Position numbers and translations under genes: made by a program
Origin: Cnuella takakiae
GTDB lineage: Bacteria > Bacteroidota > Bacteroidia > Chitinophagales > Chitinophagaceae
NCBI RefSeq assembly: GCF_001953305.1
Contig: NZ_MTFE01000010.1
Coordinates: 5,520,795 to 5,584,794, forward strand
DNA length: 64,000 bases
Reading direction: 5' to 3'
Shown here: one piece after another, positions 44,139 to 54,144 of the stretch
How positions within the stretch are numbered: the stretch's first letter is position 1
Layout of the letters: each line of letters starts with the position of its first letter
Notes under the pieces: generated by a model
What the model was told of the DNA's origin: nothing
The model's database searches: none
What the model saw: only the letters and a program-made list of their open reading frames with translations

Positions 44139-46556
44139 ATGAAAAAGTGGAGCTTTGTCAAGCACCTCATGTTAAGCATGTTTGTGCTGCTGCAACTAGC
44201 CCTCTGGGCACAAGTACCAAAGGTTAGCCTGTCGGGACAAGTAAAATCTTCAGACGGAAATGCAATGCCTTATGTAAACCTTGTTTTAAAGCAGGAAAAA
44301 GATAGTGCATTTACAAGCGGCACAATCTCCGGCACAGATGGCCGGTTTGTGCTCTCGGGTATCACTCCCGGCCGTTATCAACTGCAAGCCTCCTTTAGTG
44401 GGTACCAAATGCTCACGCAGGCCATATTCGTGGGTAGCCTGACTGAGTTTCTTGACCTGGGTCAGCTAACCCTTTCGCCGGACGCCAAAATCATGCAGGA
44501 TGTAGTAGTGAATAGCCGGACTACCAGCGTGCCGGCAACCATAGATCGAAAAGTTTATGGCTTAAATAATTTATCCGCGCAGAGCGGCGGGTCCATTTTG
44601 CAGGCCTTGCAGGGACTGCCGGGCGTTACGGTTGAAAATGGCCGGGTACAGTTGCGCGGCAGCGACCGCGTAGCCATCCTGGCCGATGGCAGGCAAACCG
44701 CATTAACCGGATTTGACAATCAGGAAAGCCTGGACAATATCCCGGCCTCCGCCATAGAGCGCATTGAGATCATCAACAACCCTTCGGCAAAGTATGATGC
44801 CAACGGAAATGCAGGCATTATCAACATTATATTTAAGAAAAGCAAGCAGGAAGGTTTCAATGGCAAAGCTGGTTTGAGTACGGGTTTGGGCGCACTATGG
44901 GAAAAGCGGTCCAATTTTCCGGGCATTCGTCCGCAGTTCAGAGGCACTCCCAAATTAAATCCTTCCCTTTCCCTTAATTACCGCAAAGGCACAACCAACT
45001 TGTTTGCAGGTGGAGATGTGTTGTATAATCCAACCTTGAACAAAAACGAGTTTGCAACCCGCACCTATGACAATGGCGACGTTATTGAGCAGCAAACCAA
45101 GCGCAATAGGCGTACTACAGTAACAACCGCCCGTGCAGGCGTTGACCATAGCTGGAAAAGTATCAATCAGGTAACGATTTCAGGTCTTTTTAGCAGGGAG
45201 AAAATTCTTGACGACGGCGATGAGCCTTTTTTTAATAAAGGGTTATCACAGCGATTAAGATTATGGCAATTTCTGGAAGATGAAGTGAAAACAACAGCGA
45301 CTGCTACTTCCACTTTTCAACACAAGTTCAGCCAGCCCGGACACGTATTCAACGCAGGTGTTAACTATACTTTTCACAGGGAAGATGAACGTTATTTTTT
45401 TACCAACATCATGCCCTCCTACACAGGAAGGGATTCTTTTAAATTACTTTCAGATGAACATGTGGTTGATCTAACTGCCGATTACATCAAACCGCTAAGG
45501 TATGGACGATTGGAAACAGGATTGAAATACCGCTGGCGTTATATCCCCACAAACATGCAGTTCCAACCCGGCTTGAACTCGCCTCTTGATGTATCTGCGG
45601 GCGGATGGGCAAATTACCATGAGGGCATTCCCGCCATCTATGGTAACTATATTATAGACAATCAAAAATATGAACTTGAAGCAGGCCTGCGGCTTGAAGG
45701 TGTCCAAGTGCGTTATGATGTAGACCCGAATAACAATGTTTTCAAAAGTGATGGATACAACTACGTGCAGCCTTTTCCCAACCTGAGAGCTGTATATAAA
45801 ATCAATGACCGGCAAAAATTTGCTTTATTTCTTAGCCGAAGGGTTGACCGCCCCAATGAATTTGACCTTCGGGTATTTCCAAAATATGATGACGCCGAAA
45901 TCGTAAAGATCGGCAATCCGGCTCTTAGACCTCAGTTTACCAACAGTATAGAACTGGGCTATCGTACCACCTTCGATAACGGGTCGCTGTACACGTCAGC
46001 TTACCACCGGGCATCGCAGGGTACCATCACCCGCATCAATGTGGTTGCGCCTGGCAGTAATATAATATATGCTTTGATGCAGAACGCAGGCAATAGTTCT
46101 GTTTCAGGCCTGGAACTAATCTGGCAGCACAGGCCCTCCAAAAAGCTTACCTATAACATCAATCTGAATGGATACCGGAATCAGATTGACGCTTTTATTG
46201 TACTTAACCAGTATCCTGTTGAACAAAACTTCAGTACGGCTACAGAGCGTATATTTTCCGGCAATCTGAAAGCAAACACATTCGTGCACTTGAATGCAAC
46301 TACCGATATTCAGGTTACCGTAGTATATCTGGCGCCTGACCTGATTCCGCAAGGAAAAATAGGACAGCGTTTTTCTCTGGACGCCGGTTTGAAAAAAGTG
46401 GTGCAAAAAGGCAGGGGCGATTTTTTTGTGAACGCTACCGACCTCCTGAATACGATGCAAATAAAACGGGAGCTTAAAGGCAATGGGTTTACCTTAATCA
46501 GCACCGACTACTATGAAACACAGGTTGTACGGGCCGGATATTCCATAAAGTTCTGA
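44139..46556 (+). CDS. TonB-dependent receptor (outer membrane beta-barrel, OMP_b-brl_3 type)
   Basis: 805 residues. Signal peptide, an N-terminal carboxypeptidase-regulatory-like domain (VSLSGQVKSSDGNAMPYVNL), then a plug with VVVNSRTTSVPATIDRKVYG and IERIEIINNPSAKYDANGNA, and a long barrel. Members import unknown ligands with TonB. It is translated with the PAP2 gene. No dedicated copper motif is visible. Confidence 0.92.
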   Translation: MKKWSFVKHLMLSMFVLLQLALWAQVPKVSLSGQVKSSDGNAMPYVNLVLKQEKDSAFTSGTISGTDGRFVLSGITPGRYQLQASFSGYQMLTQAIFVGSLTEFLDLGQLTLSPDAKIMQDVVVNSRTTSVPATIDRKVYGLNNLSAQSGGSILQALQGLPGVTVENGRVQLRGSDRVAILADGRQTALTGFDNQESLDNIPASAIERIEIINNPSAKYDANGNAGIINIIFKKSKQEGFNGKAGLSTGLGALWEKRSNFPGIRPQFRGTPKLNPSLSLNYRKGTTNLFAGGDVLYNPTLNKNEFATRTYDNGDVIEQQTKRNRRTTVTTARAGVDHSWKSINQVTISGLFSREKILDDGDEPFFNKGLSQRLRLWQFLEDEVKTTATATSTFQHKFSQPGHVFNAGVNYTFHREDERYFFTNIMPSYTGRDSFKLLSDEHVVDLTADYIKPLRYGRLETGLKYRWRYIPTNMQFQPGLNSPLDVSAGGWANYHEGIPAIYGNYIIDNQKYELEAGLRLEGVQVRYDVDPNNNVFKSDGYNYVQPFPNLRAVYKINDRQKFALFLSRRVDRPNEFDLRVFPKYDDAEIVKIGNPALRPQFTNSIELGYRTTFDNGSLYTSAYHRASQGTITRINVVAPGSNIIYALMQNAGNSSVSGLELIWQHRPSKKLTYNINLNGYRNQIDAFIVLNQYPVEQNFSTATERIFSGNLKANTFVHLNATTDIQVTVVYLAPDLIPQGKIGQRFSLDAGLKKVVQKGRGDFFVNATDLLNTMQIKRELKGNGFTLISTDYYETQVVRAGYSIKF

Positions 46557-46609
46557 TCTAGGCAGCAGAATAATCAGTAAGTTAGCACATCCAATTCTGT
46601 GTATGGAAT

Positions 46610-48787
46610 ATGAAAAAACTGTTGATTTTGCTGGCCTGCCATGTTGCTTTTGTTTCTTGTTTCGCGCAAACTGTAGATACAGTCAACTCAAAAGAGCTCA
46701 AGGAAATAACCATCAAATCATGGATGCGCAATGACATCAACCGCTTGGCTGATGAAGTGAATGGCTATTTAAGTACAGGAAAGAAAAATGAGCTGATCAC
46801 CCTCAACGCCACTAATGCAAATATTGCGATAAAAACAGGAAGACAGCTATTTGCCAAAGTCCCAGGTGTTTTTGTTTATGATATGGATGGCAGCGGTAAT
46901 CAGTTAAATATCGCAACCCGGGGTCTTGATCCGCACCGGAGCTGGGAGTTTAATCTGCGTCAAAATGGAGCGCTCATCAACTCGGATATGTATGGCTATC
47001 CTGCAAGCCATTACAGCGCTCCAATGGAAAGTTTTGAAAAGGTAGAGATCATAAGAGGAACAGGTGCGCTGCAATACGGCGCTCAGTTTGGCGGCATGAT
47101 CAATTATATTTCAAAGCGGCCTGACAGCACAAAGCCATTTTCTTTTGAAAGCATCAACACTGCTGGTTCTTTTGGCCTGCTAAGCTCTTATAATGCTATA
47201 AGTGGCACTGCAAAAAAGTTTTCCTATTACGCTTATTATTACCGCAGGCATTCGGTAGGATACAGGAAAAACAGCCGTTCAGACGCAGATGCGCAGTTCC
47301 TGCAAATGCAGTACCAGTTCAGCGACAAGGTATCGCTAAAAGCTGAAATAGGCAGGTCAAAATACCGCTACCAGATACCCGGTCCGCTTAATGATAGCAT
47401 GTTTTATGCAGACCCCCGGATGAGCACCAGAGGAAGAAATTATTTCAGCCCCGATATTTATGTTCCTTCACTTAATCTAAAATGGCAGGTTTCCGCTCAA
47501 ACAAAGATTCTTGCTACAACTTCCGGAGTTTTTGGAAGCAGGAACAGCGTAATGTTTGATGCCTTTGCCGATGTTCCCGACGCTATTGATCCATCCACCG
47601 GAATGTTTAAGAACCGGCAGGTAGATATTGATGGATTTAATAGTCGCACAATGGAAGGCCGCCTCTTGCATGATTACAGCTTGGGCAGGATAAAAAGTAA
47701 ACTGGCCGCGGGAATTGTGTACATGAATAATAATCTTCACCGCCGCCAGTTAGGAAAAGGAACAACAGGCAGTGACTATGATCTTTCGCTTGTAGAAGAT
47801 TTTCGCAGAGATATCCATTTTAAAACCCACAATATTGCCCTGTTTGCCGAAAATGCTTTTCAGATCAATCCAAAATGGACCGTTTCTCCCGGCATCCGTT
47901 TTGAGAACGGATCTTCCAGGATGTCGGGGATTATCAAATACTATCCAGTTAATGAATTGCCTACATCAATAAACCACCGTTTTGCACTGCTTGGCATCAG
48001 CACACAATATTTGCTCAATAAAGAGAACACCCTTTATGGCGGCTTTTCTCAGGCATACCGGCCTGTTATATTTAAAGATATTGTGCCTGTTGCCGCCTAT
48101 GAGCAAATAGATAAAAACCTTAAAAATGCCACTGGGTACAACCTGGAAATGGGCGCCAGAGGAAAGTTGTTTCAATACCTGCAGTATGATGTCAGCTTAT
48201 TCAGTCTTTTATACAACAACAGAATGGGCACACTGGTGTTGCAGGATAACATGGGGCAGGCTTCTACTTTCAAGACCAATGTAGGCGATAGCCGGACCAC
48301 AGGCGTTGAGCTTTTCCTTCAGTACAAATTTCCGATTAGCAACCAGCTTTACGCCGGTCTGTTTACTTCCACTTCATACATGCATGCCAAATACATTGAC
48401 GGGCAGATTTCAACAGGCACGGTAAACAAATCAATCAGGGGAAACAGCGTTGAAGCCGTTCCGAATTGGATCAGCAGAAACGGATTGGATTTCCTGTATA
48501 AAGGTTTTGGTTGCACAATTCTGTACAACTATACATCATCATCATATTCGGATCCACTTAACACAATAGCGCCACTAGTAAATGGTGCAAGAGGATTTAC
48601 GCCCGCTTATTCCATTTGGGACTTCAATGCATCCTTGCGGGTGAATACAATGTTTATGATCCGTGCGGGGGTAAATAATATTTTCGACAGGGAATATTTT
48701 ACAAAACGCCCTACATTTTACCCCGGCCCGGGCATATGGCCAAGCGATGGAAGAAACGCCTATATAACATTTGGCGTTAAAATTTAA
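46610..48787 (+). CDS. TonB-dependent receptor (FecA/CirA-like)
   Basis: 725 residues with signal peptide, a plug (FAKVPGVFVYDMDGSGNQLN, ATRGLDPHRSWEFNLRQNGA and EIIRGTGALQYGAQFGGM) and a 22-strand-like barrel ending NAYITFGVKI. The FecA-like GLDPHRSWEFNLRQNG segment suggests ferric or other metal-chelate uptake. It starts 53 bases after the preceding receptor. Its substrate is unknown. Confidence 0.92.
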   Translation: MKKLLILLACHVAFVSCFAQTVDTVNSKELKEITIKSWMRNDINRLADEVNGYLSTGKKNELITLNATNANIAIKTGRQLFAKVPGVFVYDMDGSGNQLNIATRGLDPHRSWEFNLRQNGALINSDMYGYPASHYSAPMESFEKVEIIRGTGALQYGAQFGGMINYISKRPDSTKPFSFESINTAGSFGLLSSYNAISGTAKKFSYYAYYYRRHSVGYRKNSRSDADAQFLQMQYQFSDKVSLKAEIGRSKYRYQIPGPLNDSMFYADPRMSTRGRNYFSPDIYVPSLNLKWQVSAQTKILATTSGVFGSRNSVMFDAFADVPDAIDPSTGMFKNRQVDIDGFNSRTMEGRLLHDYSLGRIKSKLAAGIVYMNNNLHRRQLGKGTTGSDYDLSLVEDFRRDIHFKTHNIALFAENAFQINPKWTVSPGIRFENGSSRMSGIIKYYPVNELPTSINHRFALLGISTQYLLNKENTLYGGFSQAYRPVIFKDIVPVAAYEQIDKNLKNATGYNLEMGARGKLFQYLQYDVSLFSLLYNNRMGTLVLQDNMGQASTFKTNVGDSRTTGVELFLQYKFPISNQLYAGLFTSTSYMHAKYIDGQISTGTVNKSIRGNSVEAVPNWISRNGLDFLYKGFGCTILYNYTSSSYSDPLNTIAPLVNGARGFTPAYSIWDFNASLRVNTMFMIRAGVNNIFDREYFTKRPTFYPGPGIWPSDGRNAYITFGVKI

Positions 48788-48947
48788 GATCACTGGTGCA
48801 TCTTTTTCCATAAGGAATAAAGTAGTGAGTTCACGTTTAAGCTGATAATATAATATGCACAGCTTAATACCACGTGCTTCATTAATAGCAGCTTTCCGAA
48901 AAACCCGGCTTAAATGATGGAAGCAGTATTACTTTTTAACATGGCTT
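48788..48947. other. Convergent intergenic region
   Basis: 160 bases between the receptor and lgt, which converge. Only a weak 6-bp hairpin (AAGCTG...CAGCTT) is visible; no strong terminator. Confidence 0.5.
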
Positions 48948-49775
48948 TCAATGTATTTGGCTCTTCTCAGCAGGCGCTGCCTGGAAGACAAGATAAAAGC
49001 CCAGTAAAACAAATGGAATGCTCAAGATCTGGCCCATGTTTAGCAGCCATGCTTTTTCAAAAGCTTCCTGTGCTTCTTTTGTAAACTCTATTGCAAAACG
49101 GGTCAGGAAAATGAATATCAGGAACAGCCCAAGCAGGTAGCCGCGTCTTTGGCCCCTACTTTTTCGATAACTGATAAACAGAAACGCAAAAATAAGAAGG
49201 TAGGCCAACGCCTCGTAGAGCTGCGCAGGGTGCCGAGGGAAGGGGTCAATACGCTCAAAAATAAAAGCCCAGGGAGCAGAGGTAGGCTTGCCAATGATTT
49301 CAGAGTTAAATAAGTTGGCGAGCCGGATGAAAAATCCGCCTAACGCAACCGCAATCACCAGCCTGTCTGCTATCCATAAAAATGGGATTTTATACCTCCG
49401 GGCAAAAAGAGCGAGGGCCGCCAAGATGCCTATAGCTCCTCCATGACTAGCAAGTCCCTGATAACCTGTCCACTCGAAACTGCCATTGATCACACGAAAG
49501 GGTAGTACAATCTCTAAAGGGTGATTTTTATAATAGTCAAACTCATAAAAAAGGGTTTGCCCTAACCTTGCTCCAATTACAGTCGCTACAACAATGTAAA
49601 TAAGCAACGGTTGCAAGAGCTCTTCGGGCATGCTTTCTCGCACAAACATTTTCTTCATTAACCAATAACCCAACAGAAAAGCCAGTGCAAAAAGCAATGA
49701 GTAATAACGCAAGGCAAAGCCACCAAGCCTGAAAATCTCTGGATCAATATTCCAGTTAATATATAAGGTAAGCAT
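48948..49775 (-). CDS. lgt: Prolipoprotein diacylglyceryl transferase
   Basis: 275 residues, seven helices. Conserved Lgt sequence: YYSLLFALAFLLGYWLMKK, WTGYQGLASHGGAIGILAAL, RLANLFNSEIIGKPTSAPWA and HPAQLYEALAYL. It attaches diacylglycerol to the lipobox cysteine of exported lipoproteins. It is the last gene of the second copper block and 5 bases from the haem-binding protein. A second lgt elsewhere in the genome is expected; this one may serve the many copper lipoproteins here. Confidence 0.92.
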   Translation of the reverse strand: MLTLYINWNIDPEIFRLGGFALRYYSLLFALAFLLGYWLMKKMFVRESMPEELLQPLLIYIVVATVIGARLGQTLFYEFDYYKNHPLEIVLPFRVINGSFEWTGYQGLASHGGAIGILAALALFARRYKIPFLWIADRLVIAVALGGFFIRLANLFNSEIIGKPTSAPWAFIFERIDPFPRHPAQLYEALAYLLIFAFLFISYRKSRGQRRGYLLGLFLIFIFLTRFAIEFTKEAQEAFEKAWLLNMGQILSIPFVLLGFYLVFQAAPAEKSQIH

Positions 49776-49780
49776 ATTTT

Positions 49781-50254
49781 TCAGAATGCTTTTCTATTCA
49801 GTTCTGTCTTAGCACTATCGGTCCAGCTTACGATAAGCCAGATTTGCTCATCACTCAGCTCGGCATTTTTGTGTATTAGTAAATAAGATTTCAGGGGCAT
49901 TTCCCTGTTTTCTACTTGTTCGGCAATAGAAGACATCTTACTTTTCATTCTTCTTCTGGTATACTGCGAAAAATCGGAAAAATTCAACTCCGCCTTTCCT
50001 CCCTTAACGTGATTGGCCAACCAAAGGCTGGCAGGGCTGATCTCTGCATACCAGGGGTAATTGGTTTTATTGGAGTGGCAGTCATAGCAAGCGGTTTTTA
50101 ATAGGCTTTTAACCGTATCTGGCACCTGAACATAGTGGGTGAAGTCTTTGTCTGATTCAGCATTCCCATTGTTTTTTTTAGGTCTTATAAGCTGAAGTAA
50201 CACAAAGATGACCAGCAATGCCAAGGCTATTCTTTTTACAAGTGGTCTTTTCAT
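49781..50254 (-). CDS. Haem-binding domain protein
   Basis: 157 residues with an N-terminal membrane anchor (RIALALLVIFVLLQLI) and a haem-binding domain of the Haem_bd type. The CXXCH motif is ACYDCHSNKTNYPWYAEISP (haem c; cysteines about 55 and 58), with distal NREMPLKSYLLIHKNAELSD. It is a small c-type cytochrome-like protein. The position between DUF305 and Lgt suggests an electron-transfer role for the oxidase, but that is inference. Confidence 0.88.
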   Translation of the reverse strand: MKRPLVKRIALALLVIFVLLQLIRPKKNNGNAESDKDFTHYVQVPDTVKSLLKTACYDCHSNKTNYPWYAEISPASLWLANHVKGGKAELNFSDFSQYTRRRMKSKMSSIAEQVENREMPLKSYLLIHKNAELSDEQIWLIVSWTDSAKTELNRKAF

Positions 50255-50330
50255 CTTATATATTCTTTAGATCAACCAGACATCGAAAAATGTGTTCATT
50301 AAGCGTAAAGCAAGATGTTTCGCTGAAGCT

Positions 50331-51002
50331 TCAACTTACTCCTGGATAATTTTTGGTTTTCCAATTTCTTAGCCTTGTAATATCACTTTTGTGTGCAGCA
50401 ATCATCTTCTGCGTGAATTGAAGTAACTTTTTATTTTTTCCATATTTCCGGTACAGGGTAGCAAGAGCAATTGCATTTTGATGGTGTTGCATCATCATAG
50501 TCGCAAAGTCCAAGTCCAAATAGGCACCATGCATCGAAAGACCGTTAACAGTTAGGCTGTCGAGTAGCATAAGGGCTTTTTCGCTGAAATCTGACTTTTC
50601 TTGAACATTGGTATTTGCTACCTGCTTATCTAGTAAGTCCATGTCCATTTTTAGATGGTCTGATATATTTTGTGCAATAGTTTTCAATTCCACGCTTTCA
50701 CCTTTGCTCATCACGGTTTGATACATTTCTAAGGCTGCCAACTGATGCTTCTTTAAAATATGAAGGAAGTCAAGATCAGTATTTCCGGTATAGGTGTTCA
50801 AACGAAGACTGTCCAGCATATTATTGGTAGCTTGGGCTAGCAGCATGGTGTTTTCTACTTTCGGAGGGCGCACAGAATTTTTTGTAGGTTCAGACGCTGT
50901 TGGATCAACAGGTGCTGTCTGATGCTGCCTGCTGTCGGTGCATGCAAATGAAAATACCATCATTACACACATGGTTAACGTCAAAGATTTCGAGTCAGGC
51001 AT
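50331..51002 (-). CDS. DUF305-type exported protein (first of three)
   Basis: 223 residues, exported (MVFSFACTDSRQ lipobox). It has two four-helix-like DUF305 halves. The second carries the conserved MMMQHHQNAIALATLYRKYG, and the first only the decayed LDFLHILKKHQLAALEM. DUF305 proteins fold like ferritin and are linked to copper and other metals. ATG 51002 was taken as the signal-peptide start; the longer frame continues to 51083 without one. Confidence 0.82.
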   Translation of the reverse strand: MPDSKSLTLTMCVMMVFSFACTDSRQHQTAPVDPTASEPTKNSVRPPKVENTMLLAQATNNMLDSLRLNTYTGNTDLDFLHILKKHQLAALEMYQTVMSKGESVELKTIAQNISDHLKMDMDLLDKQVANTNVQEKSDFSEKALMLLDSLTVNGLSMHGAYLDLDFATMMMQHHQNAIALATLYRKYGKNKKLLQFTQKMIAAHKSDITRLRNWKTKNYPGVS

Positions 51003-51079
51003 GAACACACTTGAAAATGAGGGGCAGGCTACTGAAGTTATTACCTGCCCCGAATAAAGTGAACTGTCTACATTTTTTA

Positions 51080-54049
51080 TCAATACACAATCGACAAGCC
51101 AGCTCCCCAGCCATAATCACTGTCATAATTAGCTGAAACAGCAAGGTATTTAGCAATTATATACCTTGCCTCTACGCCATATTCCTTATCAGTATTCCAG
51201 CGCAAGTCCAGTCGTGTACGGGTCGTTAGGGGCAAATCTTCCCGCTGTGCTTCAAAACGAAACTTTCCTTTATGATCCACCCTGCCTTCAACAGAAATAA
51301 AGAAAGGCAGCAAGTACTGCAAACCAGCAACAGCTACTTTTTCCTGCTCCATCTTCGGCTGTATTTTTCCGTTCTTTACATTTACCCTTTCATACTCAAA
51401 GCCGGCAAATGCCGAGAAGTACTGGCGCTTGTCCAGGAAATACTGCAGACGTGTTTCTAACTCATAACTTTTTTTATAATCCCACCTCCAGTCCTGATCA
51501 AGTTGCAACTTGGCGCCAGACAATACCACAGTGCCAAAGGTACCCTGAGAGTGGAAAGCTGCATTGGACCAGGGATAATAGCGTGACCCGTGCTCTCTCA
51601 AAAATTGCCTGAACTCTTTAGGATGCGCCTGTTGAACTTGGGAAACCGTTCCTTCATAGCTAAATATGGTGGCCATTCCGGAATTCATATGGTAAAGGGT
51701 ATGGCAGTGGAGAAACCAGTCCTTTTCCTCTGTGGCTGTAAACTCAATAACCTGTGTATGCATGGCATTGATATTAAACGTATGCTTCATGGGTGCATTA
51801 GCCCCCTGGTTGTTGATCACCCGGAAAAAGTGGCCATGCAGGTGCATGGGGTGTTCCATCATGGTAGCATTGGTAAAGATTACTCGGACATTTTCTCCTT
51901 TTCGAATCATGATCTTTGTATCCTGCTGGGATAAGGTTTTACCATTGATTGACCATACATACCGCAGCATGTTGCCGGAAAGGGTAATTTCAATTTCCCG
52001 CCAAGGCCGTCCCTGGGGAAGCGTGGTGGAACCACTGTCGGAGGCGAGCATATCATAACCTAGCACCACATCATTGCCATTGCCCGGAGGAAAATCAAAA
52101 CCCGTCATAGGCATTGGTGTCATCATGGTTTGCAACATATAGCTCCGGGAGGTGTCCCGCTGATTGATGGTGCTTTTTTGCTTGCCCCCCTGCATGCCAC
52201 CCATGTTCATGTTGCCGTGCTGCATGCCGCTCATATTGTTACCTTTCAACGCTGGCATTTGCATATTCTGGTGGTTCATGACTGGCTCCATCTTTTTAGG
52301 AACTGTATCCATTTTCATGTTGCCCATGTTGTGCATGGCATGGCCCTGCATGGAACCTTGCTCCTCTTTATTGGGCACGGTGTCATTATGCTGTAAAAAC
52401 AGTCCTGAAATGACTTGAGGGTTCAGGTTCCAACGCTTGGCAGGGGCATAGCTCATCCCTCCGTGCTTGCTATGATCCATTCCCTCCATAGCATCTTTTT
52501 TCTTTGGGGCCGGTTTATTAACTGCGGGTTTTTTCTGAGTTGGTATCCTTATAGGGGGCTTTTTCGTGGCAGTTTTCTTTACAGGGGCTTTGGTGGCTTT
52601 TTTTGTAGCGGATGGAGGTGCCTTCTTTTTGGCTGGCTGCTTTTGCATGCCAGGCATGTTAGAGTGATCCATGCCGTTCATATCCGCTGTATCCCTGCTT
52701 TGCGTTGTGGTATCCATCCCACTCATGTTTCCATGATCCATATGGTCCATGTCTATCTTTGCTCCGGTTGTATCCATTCCTTTATGATCCATGTTGTTCA
52801 TATTGGTATCATTCATGTCCATGTTCCCGTGATCCATCCCCTGCATTCCTCCTCGCATGCCGCTCATATTCATGCCTTGCATGTTATCCATATTCATCTT
52901 CATATATAAACCCATTTTCATCTTCATGCCCATACCTTTCATCATCCAGGTCATTTGATTCATTTCACGCATTAGCACCATGTAGTCGAGCTTGGGAATG
53001 TCTTTTGCCCTGACCTGTGGTCCAGAACCAAAAAAAGCGGAAGCAGAGGTGGTGATATCCTGTGCGGTAGCCCTGAACTCATATTGCCCATCGTCAGGTA
53101 TTTTGATCATGATACCATAAGTTTCGGCTGTAGCAATCAGAACTTTGTCTACATCCACCGGCTTTACGTTTGTGCCATCAGAGGCAACTACACGCATCTT
53201 GCCTCCGGAATACTGTAACCAATAATAGGTTGCCGCCGATCCGTTTACCACCCGCAGTAATACAGAATCGCCTTTTTTGTATTTGGAAAAGGTTTGAACC
53301 GGTTGGCCTTGCATGAGATGCACAGGATAATACACATCACTTACATCGGCACCCGGCATACGGGTCCACTCCATTTGTACCTTATCACCAAAATGCCCTT
53401 TTACAATAGCCTCTCCCCAGCTTTGAACCCCTTTCTTCTGAATGGCATACCATTCATTTCGGCGCTTTAATGATCGCATGACACTTTTACCACTTTCATC
53501 CCGCCAGTCTGAAATCTGTAAGACTTCCTCGTTTTTGCCACTTTCTCGTTCAGGAACGGCAGGGTAAAAAACCAATGGCCCATACAAGCCTTCCTGCTCC
53601 TGAAACCCAGTATGCGAGTGGTACCAAAGCGTTCCATTCTGAATGATTCTGAACCGGAAAGTGTGCGTACTGCCTTCATGAATAGGCGGAGTGTTCAGAG
53701 CATGCACCCCATCCTCCTCATTAGGCAGAAGCACGCCATGCCAGTGTATGGAAACTTCTCCTTTAAGCTTATTATGCACATGGATTACAGCGGAATCGCC
53801 TTCTGTAAACCGTAAGGTGGGAGCCGGAATCTGGCTATTGATTGCCAGTGCTTTTCGCTTGCGGCCTGTATAATTTACGGTGGTGTCGTTTACGTAAAGG
53901 TGGTATTCCACAATTGGGCCTATGCGACGAACACCTCTTTGCTGTGAAGACTTCCGGTCACCAGTATTTATATTGTGCCCTTCATGCTGGGCTTTTAATG
54001 CAGTAAGGCTCAGAAAGAAAAGATTTACCAGGAGGAAGCTATACTTCAT
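51080..54049 (-). CDS. Very large multicopper oxidase with Met/His/Lys-rich insert and C-terminal beta-barrel
   Basis: 989 residues, the larger paralogue of 36437-38650. The oxidase frame is complete: IHWHG, LWYHSHTGFQEQ, HPMHLHGHFFRVI and LHCHTLYHMNSGMA. The insert, about residues 373-660, is exceptional. It contains many MDHGNM, NMSGM and MDHSKH units, a Lys/Pro/Ala segment (KKKAPPSATKKATKAPVKKT, about 466-521) and a final Met/Gly patch. From about residue 820 there is an outer-membrane barrel: ELETRLQYFLDKRQYFSAFA, LQYLLPFFISVEGRVDHKGK, and YDSDYGWGAGLSIVY at the end. ATG 54049 starts the signal peptide. It probably binds copper in the insert and oxidises Cu+ at the outer membrane. Confidence 0.9.
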   Translation of the reverse strand: MKYSFLLVNLFFLSLTALKAQHEGHNINTGDRKSSQQRGVRRIGPIVEYHLYVNDTTVNYTGRKRKALAINSQIPAPTLRFTEGDSAVIHVHNKLKGEVSIHWHGVLLPNEEDGVHALNTPPIHEGSTHTFRFRIIQNGTLWYHSHTGFQEQEGLYGPLVFYPAVPERESGKNEEVLQISDWRDESGKSVMRSLKRRNEWYAIQKKGVQSWGEAIVKGHFGDKVQMEWTRMPGADVSDVYYPVHLMQGQPVQTFSKYKKGDSVLLRVVNGSAATYYWLQYSGGKMRVVASDGTNVKPVDVDKVLIATAETYGIMIKIPDDGQYEFRATAQDITTSASAFFGSGPQVRAKDIPKLDYMVLMREMNQMTWMMKGMGMKMKMGLYMKMNMDNMQGMNMSGMRGGMQGMDHGNMDMNDTNMNNMDHKGMDTTGAKIDMDHMDHGNMSGMDTTTQSRDTADMNGMDHSNMPGMQKQPAKKKAPPSATKKATKAPVKKTATKKPPIRIPTQKKPAVNKPAPKKKDAMEGMDHSKHGGMSYAPAKRWNLNPQVISGLFLQHNDTVPNKEEQGSMQGHAMHNMGNMKMDTVPKKMEPVMNHQNMQMPALKGNNMSGMQHGNMNMGGMQGGKQKSTINQRDTSRSYMLQTMMTPMPMTGFDFPPGNGNDVVLGYDMLASDSGSTTLPQGRPWREIEITLSGNMLRYVWSINGKTLSQQDTKIMIRKGENVRVIFTNATMMEHPMHLHGHFFRVINNQGANAPMKHTFNINAMHTQVIEFTATEEKDWFLHCHTLYHMNSGMATIFSYEGTVSQVQQAHPKEFRQFLREHGSRYYPWSNAAFHSQGTFGTVVLSGAKLQLDQDWRWDYKKSYELETRLQYFLDKRQYFSAFAGFEYERVNVKNGKIQPKMEQEKVAVAGLQYLLPFFISVEGRVDHKGKFRFEAQREDLPLTTRTRLDLRWNTDKEYGVEARYIIAKYLAVSANYDSDYGWGAGLSIVY

Positions 54050-54144
54050 TTTATCTTCGTTTGTACGGTTGGAAAAGGAGATGGTAGCATATTTAGTTAC
54101 CACCTCCTTTTTAAAAGGAACTTCAAGCACTATCACGATTTACT

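Noticed and set aside
52130..53013. Plus-strand His/Cys-rich frames
   Set aside because: They mirror the Met/His-rich insert of the oxidase on the other strand; composition follows from the repeat, not from a gene.
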